Positions 19,601 through 26,657 of a stretch of DNA of 64,000 nucleotides are shown in pieces. The stretch is from Chitinophaga rupis (GTDB taxonomy: Bacteria > Bacteroidota > Bacteroidia > Chitinophagales > Chitinophagaceae). The notes beneath the pieces are model-generated. The model was not told the DNA's origin and did not search any database. It saw only the letters and a program-made list of their open reading frames with translations. The stretch covers positions 1 to 64,000 of the forward strand of contig NZ_FOBB01000009.1 in assembly GCF_900109685.1 (NCBI RefSeq), in the 5' to 3' direction. The translations under genes and the position numbers were made by a program. How positions within the stretch are numbered: the first letter of the stretch is position 1; each line of letters opens with the position of its first letter.

Positions 19601-19708
19601 AGGCAGGTCTTGCGCCTGCAGGGATAATGCAGTAAAACATAAGATCCCCAGTAGCAACACCCGGACTTTTAACCGGCTTGATGAGTGGAATCGTAAGAGC
19701 AGTTTCAT
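16643..19708 (-). CDS. SusC/RagA-family TonB-dependent outer-membrane transporter
   Basis: This 1021-residue protein has a signal peptide (cleavage near LSLQAQ), a carboxypeptidase-like domain (VTGKITAANGMPLIGVNIQV), a TonB-box region with VVVVGYGTQKK, a plug domain (LQGVPGVFANLSN, IRIRGVGTLNNSDPLVLVDG, VLKDAAAAIYGSRAANGVVLVTT) and a 22-strand barrel ending NGGLNVTF. It imports oligomeric substrates with its SusD partner, powered by TonB. It lies between the glycerophosphodiesterase and susD genes. No substrate-specific residues can be read from the sequence. Confidence 0.94.
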   Translation of the reverse strand: MKLLLRFHSSSRLKVRVLLLGILCFTALSLQAQDLPVTGKITAANGMPLIGVNIQVAGTSRGTASTADGSFKISAAKDATLKFSFIGYLPKEVKVTNTTPLEIKLEEDVQKLNDVVVVGYGTQKKATLTGAITTVEMVDKVGQPLTNVSNALQGVPGVFANLSNSQPGVDRSTIRIRGVGTLNNSDPLVLVDGIEYSMDELNPADIESVTVLKDAAAAIYGSRAANGVVLVTTKKGKGTSRVNYSYYYGQQKATYLPDIIDDPIAYMKLKNQANINEGKAPEYADADIAEYQAGMATDHFTYPANNWYDIALKNGVIQKHDLSVAGSTDKYQYRLSIGYLNRDGILFGPGNNENKYSIGINASMNVNERLKVGVTMDGYYRNYTTPFYTSTWSYLARALPILSDTLQDGRYGNSWLRTLGRNNWENPRMLAYNGLMTKTVQRFLSTVFAEYKLPFNITYNIKFGVDKYDGLLTGFTPRMQTFNPKTGAAINWNSPATAPRAQRTDYNDINIHFYNTLNWNHQFAAKHNVALMLGSSYDNFDSDSWGTSMYGYLDGTLDAFNAGTVWNATDGNYTRDVLQSYFGRLNYDFDGKYLLEATFRSDGSSRFSPAGSYRWGFFPSASAGWRIDKESFFQSNFIDQLKLRVSVGSMGNQAVPLYSYLPTVELGEDYSFGGTLNSGGATKKYVDPTIHWETTTTYNAGADVNLWGNRISLTVDAYKKHTTGILRAVNIAAQIGNLTGPQQNIGAVDNTGFEVVLQYKNNIGNLDYGVYGNVSYNKNKIVDLNGEVVYNSDGTILKEGSPIDAFYVLQAEGLFQSQEEVDHSAKQSVNTKPGYIKYKDVNNDGIINGDDRVLINTSSSVPKLAFGFGFNLGYKGISLNAAFQGISGVKVLPVANLAFPFYNGANATKEWETDAWTPENPNARLPIITTSTGYADNFQRSSFWIRDNAYVRMKNIQLGYALPERWLSKVKISKVSVFINAQNLLTFSKYKDFDPESVMNRADLYSYPMLKTYNGGLNVTF

Positions 19709-19809
19709 AAACGTTTATTATTAGATAATGGTGAAAAACGATAGTGATGAATAAGAATTAATAGAAAGTATGATGACGGAAACGGTAGATTTTAGATAGG
19801 GATGGCCTT

Positions 19810-19869
19810 AGCATGTGTAAGCCACATGCTGGTTCTACCCCTTAATTATTAATTCTTAATTATTAATTC
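19810..19869. repeat. Hairpin and 14-bp tandem duplication upstream of susC
   Basis: An 8-bp hairpin AGCATGTG (19810-19817) / CACATGCT (19823-19830) is followed by two perfect copies of TTAATTATTAATTC (19842-19855 and 19856-19869). The second copy runs into the stop of the diesterase gene. On the minus strand these lie in the leader of susC and may shape its expression. Confidence 0.7.
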
Positions 19870-20803
19870 ATTTCGGTAAGCGGTTCGGATAGTCAGTGAT
19901 GATGCCATCTACCCCGAGTGCCTGGAGATGTTCGGCCTCGCCGGTTGTGTTTACTGTCCAGGGAACGATCTTGATCTGTTGGGCATGACATTTATCCACC
20001 AGCTCTTTGGTAACCATATGGTATTCCGGGTTATAGAAGAACGGTGTAAATCCTAACTGTTGCAGGTGCTGTTCAAAAGTGTGCTGTTTATCGGAAGTAA
20101 GAAAGCCCAGGTTTATCTGCGGGTGTGTGCGGTGTAAGATCTGCAAGGGCCGCATGTCAAAAGACTGTATGAACAAACGTTTGCCTAAAGGTGCCAGCTG
20201 TTTTACCGCCATTAGCTTTTGCAGGTATTCTGCCGGTACGGGTTGTTCCTTACCATCTGTTTTTTCAGAAGATTTAATTTCCAGCAGGTAATACACCGGC
20301 GGCAGCTTATGCGCGGTGGTATAGGCTTCCACGGAATCTATCATGTCAGACAGCAGCGGGGCGTAGCTGCGCATACGCTGCTGCTCCGGGAAGGCCGGGT
20401 AAGGTTTTTCGCCGATAATAAAAGGCTTGATATCCGCGTAGTTCATGTTATAAAAAATGTACTGGCTGCGTTCTGCAGCTGTTATATCGCTGCCATCCGG
20501 TTTAGTGGTGTAGGAGGGTGTAAAGGAGGCATCGTGGTATACCACTACCTGCCCGTCTTTAGTAATGTGCACATCAAACTCAATGGTGTTGGCGCCGGTT
20601 TCAATGCCTTTGTACATGGCAGGAATCGTATTCTCCGGCATAAGCCCGCGGGTGCCGCGGTGGCCTACTTTATAATACCCGGGTAAATCGCTGCCGGCAG
20701 CGGTGGTGGCATGTTGCGTTGTTTTACAGGCCGTAAGGTAATAGCCGCACAGGGCCAGCGCACAGCCCATAACGGCTATGCTGGTACGCTTTTTCATCTG
20801 CAT
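19868..20803 (-). CDS. Glycerophosphodiester phosphodiesterase, lipoprotein
   Basis: A 311-residue GDPD-family enzyme. A lipoprotein signal with YYLTAC (Cys26) places it in an envelope membrane. Catalytic and metal residues are present in order: His48-Arg49 (GHRG), Glu75 and Asp77 (IEFDVHIT), His90 (VVYHD); the C-terminal motif is VPWTVNTTGEAEHLQALGVDGIITDYP. It cleaves glycerophosphodiesters to sn-glycerol-3-phosphate and an alcohol. It sits between susC and glpF, linking uptake to glycerol catabolism. The 178-bp gap to glpF (20804-20981) probably holds its promoter, though no clear TAnnTTTG box was found. Confidence 0.93.
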   Translation of the reverse strand: MQMKKRTSIAVMGCALALCGYYLTACKTTQHATTAAGSDLPGYYKVGHRGTRGLMPENTIPAMYKGIETGANTIEFDVHITKDGQVVVYHDASFTPSYTTKPDGSDITAAERSQYIFYNMNYADIKPFIIGEKPYPAFPEQQRMRSYAPLLSDMIDSVEAYTTAHKLPPVYYLLEIKSSEKTDGKEQPVPAEYLQKLMAVKQLAPLGKRLFIQSFDMRPLQILHRTHPQINLGFLTSDKQHTFEQHLQQLGFTPFFYNPEYHMVTKELVDKCHAQQIKIVPWTVNTTGEAEHLQALGVDGIITDYPNRLPK

Positions 20804-20981
20804 TATGTTTTAATAAATAGTGGGTTGAATGCTATGTACCTGGTTTGGAATAGTTCTATGCTCTTGATCTGGCTGATATTCACATGTACAGTGCACGCGT
20901 TTAAACGCTATGCGTTGATCCGTTTCCGTTAATTATAGTCCCCCCAAAGTACTGATCGTATATTCGTATATGTTGACGTGT

Positions 20982-21710
20982 TTATTTTATGAACAGGTAT
21001 AAAATGGCTGCCAGTACTGCGCCTGTAATGGATCCCACAATGGGCACCCAGGCATAGGCCCAGTCGCTGCCCTGCTTCCCTTTTATGGGTAACAGCATAT
21101 GCATAATGCGGGGGCCTAAGTCCCTGGCCGGGTTAATGGCATAACCGGTAGTGCCGCCTAACGACAAACCAATAGACCATACCAGCAAAGCCACCGGCAG
21201 CGCGCCCAGGGAGCCCAGCCCCACAGGCGTTTTATCAGGCCCTATCTCTGCATTGGTGAAATAGAAAATCGTGAACAGCAGTACAAATGTGCCGGTGATC
21301 TCACAGATCAGGTTACGGCCAATTTTACGTATAGCCGGCTCCGTGCAGAACACGGCGCGCTGCAAACCTGCGTCGGGCGTTTCATCCAGGTGGTCTTTAT
21401 AGTTAAGCCATACCAGGAAAGAGCCTGTCATGGCGCCCATCATTTGCGCGGCAATAAAGGAGGGCACCTGGGCCCATTCAAATTTACCGGCTACTGCCAG
21501 CGAAATGGTTACGGCTGAATTTAAATGTGCGCCGCTGTACGGTGATGCCAGCACTACGCCTACAAACACGGCCAGGGCCCAGCCGGTGGTGATCACGATC
21601 CATCCGCTGCTGTTGCCTTTTGTTTTATTAAGCACTACGTTCGCTACTACGCCGTTGCCCAGCAGTATCATTAATGCAGTACCAAGGAATTCCGCTAATA
21701 AGGGATGCAT
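20982..21710 (-). CDS. glpF: Glycerol facilitator (aquaglyceroporin)
   Basis: A 242-residue MIP-family channel with six membrane segments. The second pore motif is canonical for glycerol channels (GYAINPARDLGPR, Asn193-Arg196 and Asp197). The first is SGAHLNSAV: Asn-Ser-Ala instead of Asn-Pro-Ala at 64-66. The asparagine that lines the pore is retained. It passes glycerol across the inner membrane to GlpK, encoded 32 bp upstream on the same strand. Confidence 0.9.
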   Translation of the reverse strand: MHPLLAEFLGTALMILLGNGVVANVVLNKTKGNSSGWIVITTGWALAVFVGVVLASPYSGAHLNSAVTISLAVAGKFEWAQVPSFIAAQMMGAMTGSFLVWLNYKDHLDETPDAGLQRAVFCTEPAIRKIGRNLICEITGTFVLLFTIFYFTNAEIGPDKTPVGLGSLGALPVALLVWSIGLSLGGTTGYAINPARDLGPRIMHMLLPIKGKQGSDWAYAWVPIVGSITGAVLAAILYLFIK

Positions 21711-21742
21711 GTTATTGGTTGAATTTAGTTTTTACATAACGT

Positions 21743-23242
21743 TTATTCTGCTGCAGCGGCCCATACCTTGGCCGTTTTTATTGCGCGGTTCCAGCCTTTG
21801 ATCCACTCTTCGCGGTGGGTTTGTCCGGTGGCGGGTGTAAAGGTTTTATCCATTTGCCATTGGCTGCGGATCTCTTCCAGGTTTTTCCAGTAACCGGTGG
21901 CCAGGCCTGCCAGGTAAGCGGCGCCCATGGCGGTGGTTTCAGTGATACGCGGGCGTATTACTTTGGTGTCCAGGATATCTGCCTGGAACTGCATCAGCAA
22001 ATTATTGCCGGTAGCGCCACCATCTACACGCAGCTCTTTAATGCTAATGTTTGCATCTGCTTCCATGGCTTTTAATACTTCCATGGTCTGGTAGGCAATG
22101 CTTTCCAGCGCTGCCCTGGCAATGTGTGCGGCAGTGGTGCCGCGGGTCATGCCTACCAGGGTGCCCCGTGCATGCTGCTCCCAGTGCGGGGCGCCCAAAC
22201 CTGCAAAGGCAGGCACCAGGTACACACCTTCATTTTCTTTGGTGCTGGCAGCCAGCGCTTCTACTTCAGAGGAGGCGCGGATAATGCCCAGGCCATCGCG
22301 CAGCCATTGCACAATAGCGCCGGCAATAAAAATACTGCCTTCCAGTGCGTATTGCACCTGCCCGTTCACTTTCCAGGCTACGGTGGTCAGCAGGTTGTTT
22401 TTGCTGATGATGGGTTTTTCGCCAATGTTCATGAGCATAAAACAGCCGGTGCCGTAAGTGTTCTTTACCATACCGGGCGCAGTACACATCTGCCCAAAAA
22501 GCGCTGCATGCTGGTCGCCGGCAATACCGGCTATGGGTATTTGTTTGGCAAACATGCCGGGTGTGGTTTCGCCGTATACTTCGCTGGATTCTTTTACCGC
22601 AGGCAGCATAGAGGCGGGTATATCCAGCAGCTGTAACAATTCGTTGTCCCATGCCAGTGAGTGAATGTTAAACAGCATGGTGCGGGAGGCGTTGGTAACA
22701 TCTGTGGCATGTACGGCGCCATGGGTCAGGTTCCATATCAGCCAGCTATCTACGGTGCCAAAAGCCAGCTCGCCTTTGTTGGCGCGTTCACGTGCGCCGG
22801 GCACATTATCCAGGATCCATTTTATTTTGGTGCCGGAGAAATAGGCGTCTATTACCAGGCCTGTTTTTTCGCGGATCATTTTTTCGTGGCCGGCTGCTTT
22901 TAATGAATCGCAGTAAGCGGCGGTGCGGCGGTCCTGCCAAACAATGGCGTTATGTACAGGTTTACCGGTAGCACGGTCCCATACCAGGGTAGTTTCCCGC
23001 TGGTTGGTAATGCCAATAGCGGCTATGTTGCCGCCTTCCAAACCCGCTTTGGCTATGGCTTCCGTGGCTACGCCTATCTGGCTGCTCCATATTTCTGCCG
23101 GGTCATGCTCTACCCAGCCGGGTTGTGGGAAAAGCTGGGTAAATTCTTTCTGCGCTACGGATACAATGGCGCCGGAATGGTCAAATAAGATGGCTCTTGA
23201 GCTGGTGGTTCCCTGGTCCAGGGCCATAATGTATTTGTTCAT
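21743..23242 (-). CDS. glpK: Glycerol kinase
   Basis: A full-length 499-residue FGGY kinase. The N-terminus has MALDQGTTSSRAILFD (ATP-binding), and the FGGY signature is seen around GLGAPHWEQHARGTLVGMTRGT and ELRVDGGATGNNLLMQFQADI. It phosphorylates glycerol to sn-glycerol-3-phosphate in the cytosol, trapping it. It lies 53 bp after glpD and 32 bp before glpF, in one operon. Confidence 0.97.
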   Translation of the reverse strand: MNKYIMALDQGTTSSRAILFDHSGAIVSVAQKEFTQLFPQPGWVEHDPAEIWSSQIGVATEAIAKAGLEGGNIAAIGITNQRETTLVWDRATGKPVHNAIVWQDRRTAAYCDSLKAAGHEKMIREKTGLVIDAYFSGTKIKWILDNVPGARERANKGELAFGTVDSWLIWNLTHGAVHATDVTNASRTMLFNIHSLAWDNELLQLLDIPASMLPAVKESSEVYGETTPGMFAKQIPIAGIAGDQHAALFGQMCTAPGMVKNTYGTGCFMLMNIGEKPIISKNNLLTTVAWKVNGQVQYALEGSIFIAGAIVQWLRDGLGIIRASSEVEALAASTKENEGVYLVPAFAGLGAPHWEQHARGTLVGMTRGTTAAHIARAALESIAYQTMEVLKAMEADANISIKELRVDGGATGNNLLMQFQADILDTKVIRPRITETTAMGAAYLAGLATGYWKNLEEIRSQWQMDKTFTPATGQTHREEWIKGWNRAIKTAKVWAAAAE

Positions 23243-23296
23243 GTTTTTCCTGTTTATCTACGTGGCTATTTCAGTTTATAATGGAATACGTGTATG

Positions 23297-24895
23297 CTAT
23301 GCTGTTATTTTATGTGTTGTATTGCTGCGCTGTAACAGGTAATGCTGCGCCATGTTCTTAAAGGCCTGTACCTGTGCCTGCTGCCAGCTGCTATCTTTCC
23401 CCAGCTCCGTAGCCATAAGGGCGGCTACCTGCGGGGCCATATCAATAGCTGCCTGTGCATCCAGGAACAGCGCCCGTAAGCGGCGTGCCAGCACATCTTC
23501 CACGGTGCGGGCCATTTCATTGCGTACGGCCCATATCACCTGCGCTTTAATGTAAGGCAGGCGTGCATCCAGGGGCTGGCCCAGCTCCGCCTGCTGTGCT
23601 ATTAAAGTTTGCAGCAAAGGTGCGTCACTACCATATACGTTTAATGGTTCGGTGTTGGATGGATGTTCCGTATAGCCGTGAATGTGCAGGTCTTTGGTTT
23701 TGCATTCCGCAGCGGGTAAGCCGCCGGTGGTAATGGCCTGGTTCACAGTATCCTGCGCCATACGGCGGAAGGTGGTCCACTTGCCGCCGGTAATGGTGAT
23801 CAGGCGGGAAGGCGCTACCAGTATTTTATGGCTGCGGGAAATTTCCTTGGTGCTGCTGGTGTTCTTTTGCGGCGCGGCCAATGGGCGCAGGCCGGCGAAC
23901 ACGCTGAGCACATCGCTCCTGGCTGGCGGACGGGAGAGGTATTTAGCTGCTGTTCTTAAAATAAATTCTATTTCCTGTTCCAGGGCAATGGGCTCCATGC
24001 TGTGTTCATCCAGTGGTGTATCCGTTGTTCCTAATAATACTTTATTATGCCAGGGCACGGCAAAAAGTACGCGCCCGTCGTCTGTTTTAGGGATCATAAT
24101 GGCGCTGCTGCTTTGCAGGAAAGATGCATCCAGCACTACATGCACACCCTGGCTGGGCCTTACCATGGGGCGGGCCCCCGGGTTATCCAGCTGCAATATT
24201 TCATCTACAAACACGCCGGTAGCGTTGATCACTATTTTAGCAGGAAAGTCATATACATCGCCGGTTTCCAGGTCTTTGGCCTGTACGCCGTTAAGGCGGT
24301 TGCTGCCATCTTTATGCAGGCCGGTTACTTTGAAATAGTTCAGCAGCACGGCTCCGTTCTCTGCTGCGGTTTGGGCAATGTTCACGGCCAGGCGCGCATC
24401 GTCAAACTGCCCGTCGTGGTATACAATGCCGCCTTTTAATCCCCGCTGCTGAATGTTGGGCAGCTTGCGCAGCGTTTCACTTTTACCAATATGGCGGGAG
24501 CGGCCCAGGCTCAGGCGGCCGGAAAGCAGGTCGTACACTTTTAAACCAATGGTATAAAAAGGGCCCTGCCACCAGGTATATTGCGGAATAATAAAGTCCT
24601 GGTTATGGGCCAGGTGCGGGGCATTGGCCAGCAGCAGGCCTCTTTCGTAAAGGGCTTCCCGTACCAGGGCCACATCGCCCTGGGCTAAGTATCGTACGCC
24701 GCCGTGTACCAGCTTGGTGCTGCGGCTGGAGGTGCCTTTGGCAAAATCAGCCTGTTCCAGCAATAAGGTTTTATAGCCGCGGGTAGCTGCATCCATGGCA
24801 GTACCTAAACCGGTAGCACCACCGCCAATGATCACCAGGTCCCACTGTTGTGCCGGCGCTTTTTTGATCTCTGCTATAGCGTCTGTTCTGTTCAT
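23297..24895 (-). CDS. glpD: FAD-dependent glycerol-3-phosphate dehydrogenase
   Basis: This 532-residue flavoenzyme has the FAD motif VIIGGGATGLGTAMDAATRG (about 22-41), TSSRSTKLVHGGVRYL, and the C-terminal GlpD domain with ITGGKWTTFRRMAQDTV. It oxidises glycerol-3-phosphate to dihydroxyacetone phosphate and passes electrons to quinone at the inner membrane. It is the first gene of the minus-strand glp operon and diverges from the GlpR-type regulator across 351 bp with three candidate operators. Confidence 0.96.
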   Translation of the reverse strand: MNRTDAIAEIKKAPAQQWDLVIIGGGATGLGTAMDAATRGYKTLLLEQADFAKGTSSRSTKLVHGGVRYLAQGDVALVREALYERGLLLANAPHLAHNQDFIIPQYTWWQGPFYTIGLKVYDLLSGRLSLGRSRHIGKSETLRKLPNIQQRGLKGGIVYHDGQFDDARLAVNIAQTAAENGAVLLNYFKVTGLHKDGSNRLNGVQAKDLETGDVYDFPAKIVINATGVFVDEILQLDNPGARPMVRPSQGVHVVLDASFLQSSSAIMIPKTDDGRVLFAVPWHNKVLLGTTDTPLDEHSMEPIALEQEIEFILRTAAKYLSRPPARSDVLSVFAGLRPLAAPQKNTSSTKEISRSHKILVAPSRLITITGGKWTTFRRMAQDTVNQAITTGGLPAAECKTKDLHIHGYTEHPSNTEPLNVYGSDAPLLQTLIAQQAELGQPLDARLPYIKAQVIWAVRNEMARTVEDVLARRLRALFLDAQAAIDMAPQVAALMATELGKDSSWQQAQVQAFKNMAQHYLLQRSNTTHKITA

Positions 24896-25246
24896 TTTAT
24901 AATGGACTTGCTTTTATGTGCTTTCAGTTTGTATCAAATTGAATGCAAAGTAAAACAAATCGAAACCAAAATATAAAATAATATGAAAAAGCAAAAATAT
25001 TTTGTTTGAACGGAAATAACGGCTGTTCTGCCAGATAATTTCATTGATAATGAGCTATTTAATGAATAGGGTTATTTGGATGAATGTTTCTTATTGTTTT
25101 TATTTGTGTTTCATTTTCCCATATTAAATAATTATTACGAAATGAATTGAAACATAAAAAGCCGCATATTTGTGGGGTGAAGGGCATAGCGGGGTCTGCA
25201 AAAAATACCGTGGCAACAGCGCTGAAATGCTTTAATTTTAGGGGGT
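24896..25246. promoter_or_regulatory. AT-rich divergent control region with three GAAAC-centred repeats
   Basis: The region between glpD and the GlpR-type gene holds three copies of a 14-bp motif AAtnGAAACnnAAA: 24958-24971 (+), 25103-25116 (-) and 25145-25158 (+). DeoR-family regulators commonly bind short repeated motifs of this kind next to their own gene, so these are candidate operators. No other gene is seen here. Confidence 0.55.
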
Positions 25247-26017
25247 ATGTCTATGATCAATATTGCTGAACGTCATAAGTTTATACTGGATAAGCTGTAC
25301 GAAAAAGGTTATATCAGCGTGGTAGACCTGTGCAAAGAGCTGGATGTATCCGGCGTAACCATCCGTAAGGACCTGAAACTGCTGGAAGACAGGGCCCTGC
25401 TGTTCCGCTCCCATGGCGGGGCTATGGTGAACAATCCCTATACCAACGATAAGCCGGTAAATGAAAAGGAAAAGATCCGCCGCGATGAAAAGCAATACAT
25501 AGGGCAGGCTGCTGCTGCATTAATAGACCCGAATGATGCGGTGATCATTGCTTCCGGCACCACGGTGCAGGCCCTGGCCCGCAATATTCATCCTAAAGGC
25601 CACCTTACAGTAATTACTGCTGCGCTGAATGTGGCGCTGGAACTGCTGCGCTTTCCGGAAATAGAAGTGATACAGCTGGGCGGCCTGCTGCGCAACAGCT
25701 CCTCATCCGTTACCGGCCCTTATGCAGAAAAGATCCTGGAAGATTTTTCCTGCAGTAAATTATTCCTGGGGGTAGATGGGATTGATACGGAATTTGGCCT
25801 TACCACTACCAATATCATGGAAGCGCACCTGAACCAGAAAATGATAGCCACTGCCCAGAAAACCATTGTGCTGGCAGATTCCAGCAAATTCGGAAAAAGG
25901 GGCTTTGGCCGTATTTGCGGGCTGGAAGAGGTGGATGAGATTATTACAGATAAAGGTGTATCCTCACACATATTAAAAACCATGGAAGATATGGGCATCA
26001 AAGTAACCCTTGTTTGA
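25247..26017 (+). CDS. glpR: DeoR/GlpR-family transcriptional regulator
   Basis: A 256-residue DeoR-type repressor. The N-terminal winged helix-turn-helix contains VVDLCKELDVSGVTIRKDLKLL (about 25-46) followed by SHGGAM. The effector domain has IASGTTVQALAR and FLGVDGIDTEFGLTTTN, which bind a phosphorylated sugar-type ligand in this family. Divergent placement next to glpD makes glycerol-3-phosphate the likely inducer. Two ATG codons (25247, 25253) could serve as start. Gene name is by context. Confidence 0.88.
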   Translation: MSMINIAERHKFILDKLYEKGYISVVDLCKELDVSGVTIRKDLKLLEDRALLFRSHGGAMVNNPYTNDKPVNEKEKIRRDEKQYIGQAAAALIDPNDAVIIASGTTVQALARNIHPKGHLTVITAALNVALELLRFPEIEVIQLGGLLRNSSSSVTGPYAEKILEDFSCSKLFLGVDGIDTEFGLTTTNIMEAHLNQKMIATAQKTIVLADSSKFGKRGFGRICGLEEVDEIITDKGVSSHILKTMEDMGIKVTLV

Positions 26018-26112
26018 TGTCGCAAAGCACCTCCATAATGTCGCGTTAACAGCCCATATAATTAGCTGCATAGGCCTAGCTTTACATCATTACTAACTAA
26101 TAACCATTTATA

Positions 26113-26535
26113 ATGGCAGCAGTGAGCCCTTACCTGACCTTTGACGGTAATTGTGAGGAGGCGTTTGACTTTTACCGGTCTGTGTTTGGAGGCCAGTTCT
26201 ATCAGAAAACCCGCTTGAATGAAGTTGAAGATGAAACTTATTTGCCGGAGCACGAGGGACAGAAGATCATTTACATTTCCTTACCTATTGGTGCCCGTAC
26301 CATGCTAATGGGCAGCGACCGGCCCGCAGACTTTGGCGACGGTATTACCGGTGAAAAATTTTCCATTGCCATCAGTGTTAACAGCAGGCCGGAGGCCTTT
26401 CGCCTGTTTTACCGGCTTTCCGCCGGGGGCCATGTTATATGCTCCCTTAAAGAAGTGGTTGAGGGCAGATGGTTTGGCATGCTGGCGGACCAGTTCGGGG
26501 TGCAGTGGCTGATCAATTATGAGGCTGGTGGTTGA
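26113..26535 (+). CDS. PhnB-like VOC-fold protein (3)
   Basis: This 140-residue protein is a paralogue of those at 10894 and 12708, with SPYLTFDGNCEEAFDFYRSVF, LPIGARTMLMGSD and DQFGVQWLINYE. It is monocistronic and unrelated by context to the adjacent glp genes. Substrate unknown. Confidence 0.82.
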   Translation: MAAVSPYLTFDGNCEEAFDFYRSVFGGQFYQKTRLNEVEDETYLPEHEGQKIIYISLPIGARTMLMGSDRPADFGDGITGEKFSIAISVNSRPEAFRLFYRLSAGGHVICSLKEVVEGRWFGMLADQFGVQWLINYEAGG

Positions 26536-26538
26536 GCG

Positions 26539-26571
26539 GAAAGCAGAAAGCAGAAAGCAGAAAGCAGAAAG
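26539..26571. repeat. Heptamer tandem repeat (GAAAGCA)n
   Basis: Four full copies and a partial fifth copy of the 7-bp unit GAAAGCA lie directly after the stop of the PhnB-like gene. Similar AAAGCA-rich runs occur at 52884 and 53061-53095. Confidence 0.9.
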
Positions 26572-26657
26572 TGTGCTTAGCTACTTATTGTCCATTATGC
26601 GTCTTCTCCATCTTGCATCTGTATTCTAATCAAACATCAAGTATCATACTTCCTGCT

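Noticed and set aside
23682..24338. 218-codon plus-strand open frame
   Set aside because: Antisense to glpD, no recognisable motif.
26539..26571. Short tandem repeat considered as a CRISPR
   Set aside because: The 7-bp units have no spacers; it is a simple tandem repeat.
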